Positions 8,297 through 15,203 of a DNA stretch of 64,000 nt are shown here, one piece after another. Location: assembly GCA_035276475.1 (NCBI GenBank), contig DATELQ010000069.1, forward strand, positions 1 to 64,000, written 5' to 3'. The position numbers and the translations under genes are program-made. Below the pieces are notes generated by a model. The model had not been told where the DNA came from. It saw nothing but the letters and a program-made list of their open reading frames with translations, and did no database searches. Position 1 is the stretch's first letter, and each line of letters starts with the position of its first letter. The stretch comes from DATDFB01 sp035276475. GTDB lineage: Bacteria; Acidobacteriota; Thermoanaerobaculia; Gp7-AA8.

Positions 8297-8749
8297 ATGA
8301 GAGCCATCGAACGTCTCCTCGAACAGCTCAACGCAGCCTACGGCGGGCCGGCGTGGCACGGGCCGGCGCTGCGCGAGCTGCTCGAGGGGGTAACCGAGGA
8401 GCAGGCGCGGGCGCGGCCGGTCGCGAACGCGCACACGATCTTTGAGATCGTCGCGCACGTGCGCGCGTGGATGGACGCCGTGTCGGAGCGGCTGGCCGGC
8501 TCGGAGCGCGAGCTGACGACGGAGGAGGATTGGTCCGACGTCACGCGCACGGAGTGGCCCGCGGCGCTCGAGGAGCTAGATCACGCCGAGAGCCGCGTCT
8601 GCGACGCCGTCGCACGCCTGCACGCCGACGACCTCGACAAGCCGGTGCCGGGGAAGAAGTACAGCGCGTACGTGCTCATCCATGGCGTCATCCAGCACAA
8701 CCTCTATCACGCAGGGCAGATCTCGCTGCTGAAAAAGACCTTCGCATAG
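8297..8749 (+). CDS. DinB-like four-helix metal-binding protein
   Basis: This 150-residue protein of the DinB/YfiT (DinB_2-like) fold starts with the ATG two bases after the xdhB stop. Candidate metal-ligand histidines are in FEIVAHVRAW near residue 55 and in IQHNLYHAGQIS near the C-terminus, the usual three-histidine arrangement. Members include bacillithiol or mycothiol transferases and many proteins of unknown role; no substrate can be assigned. Its tight spacing puts it in the xdhAB transcript. A second, more YfiT-like member lies at 10284-10808. Confidence 0.8.
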   Translation: MRAIERLLEQLNAAYGGPAWHGPALRELLEGVTEEQARARPVANAHTIFEIVAHVRAWMDAVSERLAGSERELTTEEDWSDVTRTEWPAALEELDHAESRVCDAVARLHADDLDKPVPGKKYSAYVLIHGVIQHNLYHAGQISLLKKTFA

Positions 8750-8807
8750 CGGGTTGAGCCGGAAAGGTTGCTGCCCCACCCTGCGTTTTCATTCGCACAA
8801 CAGACAA

Positions 8808-8899
8808 CCGGTCACGCGAAAAGGCGAACTCCCGGCAACGGGAGGGCGCAAAGCCACCGGCCCCGACCTTACGGGGCAGCGGAGCTGCCGAACGTGATT
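8808..8899 (+). ncRNA. Cyclic di-GMP-I (GEMM-I) riboswitch aptamer
   Basis: The conserved core is present: AGGCGAAC at 8822-8829, a stem CTCCCG/CGGGAG capped by a GCAA tetraloop (8829-8844), then GCGCAAAGCCACCGG (8846-8860). A second stem closes with GGGGCAGCGG and a GAGCTGCCG segment as tetraloop receptor. P1 pairs TCACG (8812-8816) with CGTGA (8893-8897). A G rather than an A is present where I align position 20 of the Vc2 aptamer (base 8823), which favours c-di-GMP over the 3',3'-cGAMP variant. It lies 50 bases upstream of a lytic transglycosylase gene. Confidence 0.9.
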
Positions 8900-8913
8900 C
8901 TCGCCACCAGCGC

Positions 8914-8941
8914 GGGACGTTCCGTGACCCAACGAAAGGAG
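8914..8941 (+). promoter_or_regulatory. Putative riboswitch expression platform and ribosome binding site
   Basis: CGTGACC at 8923-8929 repeats the 3' strand of P1 and is perfectly complementary to the 5' P1 region GGTCACG (8810-8816). P1 and this long-range pairing are therefore mutually exclusive. The same bases can instead fold locally, GGGACG (8914-8919) with CGT and CCC (8923-8930), with a two-base bulge. The Shine-Dalgarno AAAGGAG (8935-8941) follows, seven bases before the GTG start. A translational switch is plausible, but its direction is unclear. Confidence 0.5.
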
Positions 8942-8948
8942 CGAACCC

Positions 8949-9470
8949 GTGCGAAATCGAATTGCCGTCCTCGTCTTCACCGCCGTTGCGCTCGCCGCGC
9001 CCCTGTCGGTCTCGGCTGCGCCGCGTCAGACGCAAGCTCTGCCGCAACTCGCCTCCAGCTCGTTCCCGCTCCCCGTCCCGCAGTACCTCGGCGCGATCAT
9101 CAACGAAGCCGCCGCGAAGTACCGCGTCGATCCGAATCTCATCGCCGCCATGGCCTTCCGCGAGTCGCGCTTCGACCCGAACGCCGTCTCCCACCGCGGC
9201 GCGCAGGGCATCATGCAGCTCATGCCGCGCACGGCGCAGGCGATGGGCGTGCGCAACGCCTTCGACCCGCGCGACAACGTCTTCGGCGCGACGCGCTACC
9301 TCTCCACGCTGCTCAACCGTTTCCACGGCAACGTCGACCTGACGCTGGCCGCCTACAACGCCGGCCCGGAGCTCGTCGACCGCGTCGGCCCGAACGCGAC
9401 GCAGGAGGCGGTCGACTACGTCGCCGCGGTGAAGAGCTTCTACCTGACGGCGTTGCGCGCGCTGTCGTAA
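8949..9470 (+). CDS. Lytic transglycosylase (SLT domain), exported
   Basis: This 173-residue protein has an N-terminal signal peptide (residues about 1-23, ending VSAAP) and a single SLT/goose-lysozyme-like domain. The catalytic Glu is residue 72 in FRESRFDP, followed by GAQGIMQLMP and AYNAGP, the standard motifs of family 1 lytic transglycosylases. It would cleave peptidoglycan glycan strands in the periplasm, for example to let an envelope-spanning machine through. The GTG start has a strong AAAGGAG seven bases upstream. The gene is controlled by the c-di-GMP riboswitch just 5', which suggests a role in the switch between motile and sessile growth. It is short compared with multidomain Slt/MltD proteins. 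Confidence 0.92.
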   Translation: MRNRIAVLVFTAVALAAPLSVSAAPRQTQALPQLASSSFPLPVPQYLGAIINEAAAKYRVDPNLIAAMAFRESRFDPNAVSHRGAQGIMQLMPRTAQAMGVRNAFDPRDNVFGATRYLSTLLNRFHGNVDLTLAAYNAGPELVDRVGPNATQEAVDYVAAVKSFYLTALRALS

Positions 9471-9480
9471 TCTGACGCGC

Positions 9481-10287
9481 GTGCAGCGCTTCCTCGCCGA
9501 GGCCGACTTCGACGCTCTCGTGGCCGCGTTCAATGAGGCCTTCAGCGACTACCTCGTGCCGATGCATCTGACCGCGCCGCAGCTGCGCGAGATGTGCGTG
9601 CGGCGCGGCGTCGACCTCGAGCTCTCGCCGGCCGAGTTCGACGGCGAGCGCATCGCCGGCTACACCCTCAACGCGCTCGGCACGTTCAACGGCGTGCCGA
9701 GCGCGTACGACAGCGGGACCGGCGTCGTGCCGTCGCATCGCCGGCGCGGTCTCGCGCGGCACCTGCTCGAAGTCTCGTTCCCGGCGCTGCGCGAACGCGG
9801 CGCAACGCAGATGGTGCTCGAGGTCCTGGAGCCGAACGAGCGCGCCGCCGCGCTCTACCGCGCCATCGGATTCGAGGTCACGCGGCGGCTCTTGTGCTGG
9901 CGCTACAACGGCGCGGCGGCGCTCGACGGCGAAGCGAACGAGATCGCCATCGACGACGTGCCGGCGCACTTTTGCGACGTCGCGCCGTCGTGGCAGAACT
10001 CGATCGAATCGTTGCGCCGCAGCGGCGACGACCGGCGCGTCATCGCCGTCGACGGCGGCTACGCCATCGTCCACGCCGCGACGGGCGATCTCGCGCAGCT
10101 CGCCGTCGATCCGGCGCGGCGGCGGCGCGGCATCGGCACGCGTCTCCTGCGCCACGCCGCGGCAGTCGCCGCGAAGCCGCTGCGCATCCTCAACGTCGAA
10201 GAGTCGATGTCCGGCTTTCTCGCCGCTGCCGGCGCGGAGCCGTTCATCGCCCAGCTCGAAATGCTTCGTGCTACGCTCGACACATGA
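9481..10287 (+). CDS. GNAT N-acetyltransferase with two GNAT-like halves
   Basis: The protein has 268 residues. The N-terminal half has a good acetyl-CoA loop, VPSHRRRGLARHL, followed by EPNERAAALYRAIGFE. The C-terminal half has a second GNAT-like signature, VDPARRRRGIGTRLL, so this is a tandem GNAT protein. The acceptor substrate is unknown. It starts at GTG 9481, ten bases after the transglycosylase stop, and a TAATCT box (9468-9473) ends seven bases before the start. It overlaps the next gene by four bases (ATGA). Confidence 0.82.
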   Translation: MQRFLAEADFDALVAAFNEAFSDYLVPMHLTAPQLREMCVRRGVDLELSPAEFDGERIAGYTLNALGTFNGVPSAYDSGTGVVPSHRRRGLARHLLEVSFPALRERGATQMVLEVLEPNERAAALYRAIGFEVTRRLLCWRYNGAAALDGEANEIAIDDVPAHFCDVAPSWQNSIESLRRSGDDRRVIAVDGGYAIVHAATGDLAQLAVDPARRRRGIGTRLLRHAAAVAAKPLRILNVEESMSGFLAAAGAEPFIAQLEMLRATLDT

Positions 10288-10808
10288 GCGATCCGCGATA
10301 TCCCGTCGGCAAGTACGAGCGCCGCGACGTCCTCACCGAGGATGAGCGCGCGGCCATGATCGAGCAGATCGCGGCAACGCCGCAGAAACTGCGCGAAGCC
10401 GTGGCGGGGCTGACGCCGCAGCAGCTCGAAACGCCGTACCGCGAAGGCGGCTGGACGCTGCGCCAGGTCGTCCATCACATCCCCGACTCGCACATGAACT
10501 CGTACGTGAGGTTCAAGCTCGCGCTGACGGAGACGACGCCGACGATCCGTCCGTACGACGAGGCGCGCTGGGCCGAGCTCCCCGACTCCGTCGACACGCC
10601 GCCGGAGACGTCGATGCAGTTGCTCGAGTCACTGCACGACCGCTGGGTGCGCCTGCTGCGCTCGATGTCGACGGACGACTTCCGGCGCACGCTCAGCCAT
10701 CCGGAGAACGGCCTCATGACGCTCGACGCCATGGTCGCGCTCTACGCCTGGCACGGGCGGCATCACGTCGCGCACATCACGGCGACGCGCGAGCGCAACG
10801 GCTGGTAG
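10284..10808 (+). CDS. YfiT/BstA-like putative metal-dependent hydrolase or transferase (DinB superfamily)
   Basis: This 174-residue protein has the YfiT-type N-terminus (PVGKYERRDVLTEDER) and candidate metal-ligand histidines in VVHHIPDSHMN and WHGRHHVAHI. YfiT-family proteins are cytoplasmic zinc or nickel proteins; some are bacillithiol S-transferases, but here the function is only familial. The start ATG overlaps the GNAT stop codon, so the two are coupled. A strong hairpin follows the stop. Confidence 0.85.
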   Translation: MSDPRYPVGKYERRDVLTEDERAAMIEQIAATPQKLREAVAGLTPQQLETPYREGGWTLRQVVHHIPDSHMNSYVRFKLALTETTPTIRPYDEARWAELPDSVDTPPETSMQLLESLHDRWVRLLRSMSTDDFRRTLSHPENGLMTLDAMVALYAWHGRHHVAHITATRERNGW

Positions 10809-10812
10809 TCAA

Positions 10813-10831
10813 GGGCGCACGCCGTGCGCCC
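10813..10831. terminator. Hairpin between convergent yfiT-like and tatA genes
   Basis: GGGCGCAC (10813-10820) and GTGCGCCC (10824-10831) form a perfect 8-bp stem with a 3-nt loop, between the two converging stop codons. On the + side it is followed by a pyrimidine-rich stretch (CTACTCCTTCTTT), so it may terminate both transcripts. Confidence 0.65.
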
Positions 10832-10999
10832 CTACTCCTTCTTTGATTCGGTACCGCCGCCTTTGAACGACTCGCGGAAGCCGCGAATCCCTTCGCCCAA
10901 GCCCTTGCCGAGCTCCGGGAGCTTCGACGGGCCGAAGATGATGAGGCAGATTCCGAGGACGAGCAGCAGGTGCGTGGGTTGGAACAAACCTTCGAACAT
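10832..10999 (-). CDS. tatA: Twin-arginine translocase subunit TatA/TatE
   Basis: This 55-residue protein has one N-terminal membrane helix (HLLLVLGICLIIFGPSKLPEL) leading into the FGPSKLPELGK hinge. An amphipathic helix (GEGIRGFRESFKGG) and a charged tail follow. This is the normal TatA layout, and it is the pore-forming component of the Tat protein export system. No tatB or tatC is present in the window. It lies 38 bases downstream of the PEBP lipoprotein gene on the same strand and may share its transcript. Confidence 0.93.
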   Translation of the reverse strand: MFEGLFQPTHLLLVLGICLIIFGPSKLPELGKGLGEGIRGFRESFKGGGTESKKE

Positions 11000-11037
11000 G
11001 GAGAAATGGACGACCTTTCTCCGGGCCTGTTTACAGT

Positions 11038-11544
11038 TTACTTCGTATACGTCCCGATCAGTTGCGTTTGTGCCAGCACTTTTCCCTTGGCCGGCGGCGC
11101 CGCGTCCGCCATCGCATACAGCGTGAAGACGTAGTGGTGCAGTCCGCTCGGCGGGCACGGGCCGCCGTAGCCTGGCTTGCCGAAACCGTTCGGCTCCTCC
11201 GTGCCGGCGTGCTGTCCCTCGCCGATCGTCGTCGTCGACGGCGGGATGTTCCACGTCAGCCAGTGTGTGAACGAGCCGCCCGGCGCGTCGGGATCGTCGA
11301 CCGTGAGCGCCAGCGACTTCGTGCCCGGCGGAACTGCGGCGATCGTCAGCGGCGGGCTGACATTCGCGCCGTCGCACGTGTACTTTGCCGGGATCGCGCC
11401 GTTGTTCGGAAACGCGGAGCTCGACAGCGTCATCCCGTGCGGCGTGCCGGTGGGCGCGGCGGTGTTCGTCGCGGCCGGCTGCTCCGCAGGGCGCGAGCAC
11501 GCCAGCGCGAGGACGAGAGCGAGCGCGATGCTGATGCGAGGCAT
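11038..11544 (-). CDS. PEBP family lipoprotein (YbhB/YbcL-like)
   Basis: The 168-residue protein starts with a lipoprotein signal peptide; the lipobox LALAC puts the lipidated cysteine at residue 16. A short Thr/Ala/Pro linker follows, then a phosphatidylethanolamine-binding-protein fold with FPNNGAIPAKYTCDGANVSPPL, VDDPDAPGGSFTHWL and GPCPPSGLHHYVFTLYA. The bacterial members (YbhB/YbcL) have no settled biochemical role; a small-molecule or anion pocket is conserved. It is divergent from xdhC with only 13 bases between the two chosen starts, so the promoters must overlap. Confidence 0.9.
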   Translation of the reverse strand: MPRISIALALVLALACSRPAEQPAATNTAAPTGTPHGMTLSSSAFPNNGAIPAKYTCDGANVSPPLTIAAVPPGTKSLALTVDDPDAPGGSFTHWLTWNIPPSTTTIGEGQHAGTEEPNGFGKPGYGGPCPPSGLHHYVFTLYAMADAAPPAKGKVLAQTQLIGTYTK

Positions 11545-11545
11545 T

Positions 11546-11558
11546 TACAATCCTCTCG
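11546..11558 (+). promoter_or_regulatory. Putative -10 box for leaderless xdhC
   Basis: TACAAT at 11546-11551 ends six bases before the GTG at 11558, so transcription would start at or next to the start codon. No Shine-Dalgarno sequence precedes the GTG. The same spacing is seen before the GNAT gene (TAATCT) and before the Uma2 gene (TAGACT). Confidence 0.4.
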
Positions 11559-12340
11559 TGCCGACGTTCTTCGACGCGCTCAACGACCTCATGGCCGCCG
11601 AGGTGCCGCTCGTCACCGTGACGATCGTCGACACGGTCGGAAGCGTACCGCAAGATCGAGGCGCGAAGGCCCTCGTCACCGCCGATGGGCTCGTCTTTGG
11701 CACCGTCGGCGGCGGCCGCGTCGAGACCAAAGCGATCGCCGAGGCCCAGCGCATGCTGCGCGGCGAGATCGACGCGAACACGCACTTCGTCCAGTGGAAC
11801 CTGCAGAAAGACGTCGGCATGACCTGCGGCGGCGTCGTGAAGCTTTACTTCGAGTCGCACAACGTCGGGCGCTGGCAGATCTGGGTTTTCGGCGCCGGCC
11901 ACACCGCCAACGCCCTCGTCAACGTCCTCGTCCACCTCGACTGCCACGTCACCTGCGTCGACCCGCGCCCCGAGTGGCTCGACAAGTTGCCGTCGTCGCC
12001 GAAGCTGACGAAAGTGCAGAGCGCGGAGATGCCGTCGCTCGTGGCGGCGATCCCCGAGGGGGCCTTCGTCGTGCTGATGACGATGGGCCACACAACGGAC
12101 AAGCCGATCCTGATCGAGATCCTCCGCACGCGCACGTTCCCCTACCTCGGCGTGATCGGCAGCGACGCCAAGGCCGCGATCCTTCGCCGCGACGTGCGCG
12201 AGGCCGGCCTCGCCGAGGAGATGACGCGCGCGTTCTTCTGTCCCATCGGCCTCGACCTCGGCACGAACCATCCGTACGAGATCGCCCTCAGCGTGGCCGC
12301 GCAGCTCGTGCAGGTGCGCGACGCGCGTGAGCGGGCCTGA
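11558..12340 (+). CDS. xdhC: XdhC-family molybdenum cofactor insertion protein
   Basis: The protein has 260 residues. The N-terminal XdhC/CoxI domain contains VTIVDTVGSVPQDRGAKALVT and VGGGRVE. The C-terminal XdhC Rossmann domain contains FGAGHTANAL near residue 110, MTMGHTTDKPIL and YLGVIGSDAKA, followed by CPIGLDLGTNHPYEIALSVAAQ. XdhC binds and delivers the sulfurated molybdenum cofactor to XdhB. The GTG at 11558 is preferred over ATGs at 11528 and 11534, because those would overlap the divergent lipoprotein gene and cross the -10 box. It is separated from xdhAB by five unrelated genes, yet is the obvious partner. Confidence 0.9.
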   Translation: MPTFFDALNDLMAAEVPLVTVTIVDTVGSVPQDRGAKALVTADGLVFGTVGGGRVETKAIAEAQRMLRGEIDANTHFVQWNLQKDVGMTCGGVVKLYFESHNVGRWQIWVFGAGHTANALVNVLVHLDCHVTCVDPRPEWLDKLPSSPKLTKVQSAEMPSLVAAIPEGAFVVLMTMGHTTDKPILIEILRTRTFPYLGVIGSDAKAAILRRDVREAGLAEEMTRAFFCPIGLDLGTNHPYEIALSVAAQLVQVRDARERA

Positions 12341-12362
12341 GCGATGCATCTAATCCGGTGAC

Positions 12363-12767
12363 GTGCCGAACACCACCGTGCTCATCGTCGAGGATGACGA
12401 CACCATCCGCCAACTCCTCACCGAGTATCTGCAGGCGCATTCGCACGTCACCGTCGAGGCCGCGCGCGACGGCGTCGAAGCGCTGCACCAGATCTCGACG
12501 AGGCCGTACGACGTCGTCGTCCTCGACGTCATGATGCCGAAGATGAGCGGCGTCGACCTGCTCGACTCGCTCGCCGAGCTGCGCCGTGCCGACGCCGTGC
12601 AGCCGCTGAAGTCGCTCCCGGCCGTGCTCGTCATCACCTCCGTTTCCGATGGCGAGCTCCCCGACCGCGTGCTGGCGAAGCACTGTCCCGAGCTCGTCCG
12701 CGGTGTTTTTCGCAAGCCGCTGGAGATCAACGCGCTGGCCGAAGAAGTCGAGCGGTACCTGCGATAG
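12363..12767 (+). CDS. Single-domain response regulator (receiver only)
   Basis: The 134-residue CheY-like receiver has the acidic cluster VEDDD near residues 9-13, the phosphoacceptor Asp55 in VVVLDVMMPKMSG, Thr92 in VLVITS, and Lys118 in FRKPLE. There is no output domain, so it must act through a partner protein. Its histidine kinase is not in the window. It starts at GTG 12363, 22 bases after xdhC, with TCTAAT about eight bases upstream and no clear Shine-Dalgarno sequence. The following GH57 gene starts 15 bases after its stop, but no functional link is evident. Confidence 0.9.
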   Translation: MPNTTVLIVEDDDTIRQLLTEYLQAHSHVTVEAARDGVEALHQISTRPYDVVVLDVMMPKMSGVDLLDSLAELRRADAVQPLKSLPAVLVITSVSDGELPDRVLAKHCPELVRGVFRKPLEINALAEEVERYLR

Positions 12768-12782
12768 CATCGGCGGCCCACG

Positions 12783-15203
12783 ATGCGCATCCGCTTCATC
12801 TGTATCCACGGTCATTTCTATCAGCCTCCGCGCGAGAACCCCTGGCTGGAAGCGGTCGAGACGCAGGACTCGGCGAGCCCCTACCACGACTGGAACGAGC
12901 GCGTGACGGCGGAGTGCTACGGCCCGAACGCGTCGTCGCGCATCCTCGACGCCCGCGACCGCATCGTGAAGATCGTCAACAACTACGCGTCGATCAGCTT
13001 CAACTTCGGGCCGACGCTCTTGTCGTGGCTCGCGCAGCGCGAGCCCGACGTCTACGCCGCGATCCTCGACGCCGACCGCGCCAGCCGCGACCGCTTCGGC
13101 GGCCACGGCTCTGCCATCGCGCAGGCGTACAACCACACGATCCTGCCGCTGTCGAACGCGCGCGACAAGCGGACGCAGGTGCGCTGGGGCATCGCCGACT
13201 TCGAGCGCCGCTTCGGCCGCAAGCCCGAGGGGATGTGGCTGCCGGAGAGTGCGGTCGACGTCGACTCGCTCGAGGCGCTGGCCGAGGAGGGGATCGCCTT
13301 CACCATCCTCGAGCCGCATCAGGCCGCTCGCTGGCGGCGCATCGGCGAGGACGACTGGACCGAGCACGCCGGCGCGATCGATCCGACGATGCCGTACAGC
13401 TGCACGCTGCCGTCCGGGCGCAGCATCTCGATTTTTTTCTACGACGGCCCGATCTCCCGCGCCGTCGCGTTCGAGCGCCTCCTCGCCCGCGGCGAGAACC
13501 TCGCCCATCGCCTCCTCGGCGCGTTTCACGACAGCCGCGCCGTCGCGCAGCTCGTCAACATCGCCACCGACGGCGAGACCTACGGACATCACCACCGCCA
13601 CGGCGACATGGCTCTCGCCTACGCGCTCGACTACATCAACGAGCAGAAGCTCGCCCGCATCGCCAACTACGGCTGGTTCCTGGCCGAGCACCCACCGACG
13701 CACGAGGTCGAGATCGTGGAGCTCACGTCGTGGAGCTGCATCCACGGCGTGGAGCGCTGGCGCAGCGACTGCGGCTGCAACACCGGCGCGGGGAATGGCT
13801 GGAACCAGCAGTGGCGCGGGCCGCTGCGCGACGCGCTCGACTGGCTGCGCGACGAGTGCATCGCGCTCTTCGAGAATCACGGCGCGCAGCTGATGCGCGA
13901 TCCGTGGGCCGCGCGCGACGACTACATCGAGCTCGTACTCGACCGCGGCGACGACAACGTGCAGCGCTTCCTGGCCCGCCACGCCGTCGTCGACGCGCCG
14001 GTGACGGTGCTGGAGCTTTTGGAGATGCAGCGCAACGCCATGCTCATGTACACGAGCTGCGGCTGGTTCTTCAACGACGTCTCCGGCATCGAGACGGTCC
14101 AGGTCCTGCACTACGCCGCGCGCGTGATCCAGATCGCGGAGAAGATTTCGGGGCGGCCGCTGGAGCTCGAGTTCCTCGACCGCATCGGCCGCGCGCGCAG
14201 CAACCTCGCGGATCACGGCGACGGGCGCCAGATCTACGAGCGCGAGGTGAAGCCGACGCGGCTCGACCTCCGCCGCGTGGCCGCGCACTACGCGGTGGCG
14301 TCGCTCTTCGACAACTTCAACCACGAGGACAACGTCTACTGTTACCGCGTCCGCCAGAACGACTTCGAGTCGCTGCGCGCCGGCCGCGCGAAGATGGCGG
14401 TCGGCTCGATCACGGTGACGTCGCTGATCACGCGCGAGGAGGCCGACTTCGAGTTCACGGTCATCCACCTCGGCGAGACGGAGCTGACCGGCGGCGTCCG
14501 CCCCGCCGGCGCCGGCGAGTACTACGCGGCGATGAAGCGCGACCTCTCCGAGGACCTGCGCGTGAACGGCGTGTCGTCGGTGATCCGCGTGCTCGACGAG
14601 TATTTCTCCGAGCCGCTGCTGTCGATCCGCGCACTCTTCCGCGACGAGCAGCGGCGCATTCTCAACGTCCTCTGCGACGCGACGCTTTCCGAGGCGGAGA
14701 GCACGTTCCGCTCGCTGCACGAGCGCTACGACCCGCTGATGCGCTTCCACGCCACGCTCGGCGTGCCGCTGCCGCGCGTGCTGCGCACCGCGGCGGAGTT
14801 CGACGTCAACATGCAGCTCCGCCGCCTCCTCGACGCCGCCGACCTGCCGCTCGCGGAAATCGGCGACCGCCTGCGCGAAGCCCGCGACGAGCGCGTGCTG
14901 CTCGACGAGACGACGCTGATGACGATCGAGCGCGCGGTGGAGCGCATCGCCTCGGAGTCGTTGCGCGCGCCCGACGACATCGACGTGCTGGAGCGCTTCG
15001 CGACGCTGGTGTCGCTCGTGCGCGAGTCGCAGGTGAAGGTGAGCCTGCGCAAGCCGCAGAACGATTACTACCGGATGCGCAAGATGGTCCGCCCGGTGGT
15101 GGCGGCGAACGCCGGCAACGGCTCGCCCTCCGCGAACCGCTGGCTGCTGCACTTCGACGCCCTCGGCGAGAAGCTCTCGATCAGCCCGGAGGCGAGCGGG
15201 TGA
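12783..15203 (+). CDS. GH57-type glycoside hydrolase with DUF3536
   Basis: The 806-residue protein begins with the GH57 signature IHGHFYQPPREN (residues 8-19). Further family 57 motifs are GRKPEGMWLPESAVD near residue 150, IATDGETYGHHHRHGDMAL near residue 260, and WSCIHGVERWRSDCGC. The C-terminal half is the DUF3536 region that accompanies this subgroup. GH57 enzymes are cytoplasmic alpha-amylases, 4-alpha-glucanotransferases or branching enzymes; the exact activity of the DUF3536 subgroup is not established. It is translationally coupled to malQ (GTGA overlap), pointing to maltodextrin or glycogen processing. No signal peptide is visible. Confidence 0.88.
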   Translation: MRIRFICIHGHFYQPPRENPWLEAVETQDSASPYHDWNERVTAECYGPNASSRILDARDRIVKIVNNYASISFNFGPTLLSWLAQREPDVYAAILDADRASRDRFGGHGSAIAQAYNHTILPLSNARDKRTQVRWGIADFERRFGRKPEGMWLPESAVDVDSLEALAEEGIAFTILEPHQAARWRRIGEDDWTEHAGAIDPTMPYSCTLPSGRSISIFFYDGPISRAVAFERLLARGENLAHRLLGAFHDSRAVAQLVNIATDGETYGHHHRHGDMALAYALDYINEQKLARIANYGWFLAEHPPTHEVEIVELTSWSCIHGVERWRSDCGCNTGAGNGWNQQWRGPLRDALDWLRDECIALFENHGAQLMRDPWAARDDYIELVLDRGDDNVQRFLARHAVVDAPVTVLELLEMQRNAMLMYTSCGWFFNDVSGIETVQVLHYAARVIQIAEKISGRPLELEFLDRIGRARSNLADHGDGRQIYEREVKPTRLDLRRVAAHYAVASLFDNFNHEDNVYCYRVRQNDFESLRAGRAKMAVGSITVTSLITREEADFEFTVIHLGETELTGGVRPAGAGEYYAAMKRDLSEDLRVNGVSSVIRVLDEYFSEPLLSIRALFRDEQRRILNVLCDATLSEAESTFRSLHERYDPLMRFHATLGVPLPRVLRTAAEFDVNMQLRRLLDAADLPLAEIGDRLREARDERVLLDETTLMTIERAVERIASESLRAPDDIDVLERFATLVSLVRESQVKVSLRKPQNDYYRMRKMVRPVVAANAGNGSPSANRWLLHFDALGEKLSISPEASG

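Noticed and set aside
11528..11557. ATG starts at 11528 and 11534 for xdhC
   Set aside because: They lie inside the divergent lipoprotein gene and upstream of the TACAAT box. GTG 11558 begins where family similarity starts.
12914..15199. Upstream extension of the malQ frame making a protein of about 1,250 residues
   Set aside because: The extension overlaps the GH57/DUF3536 gene in another frame and has only GC-driven Arg/Ala/Pro composition. malQ homology begins at the GTG 15200.
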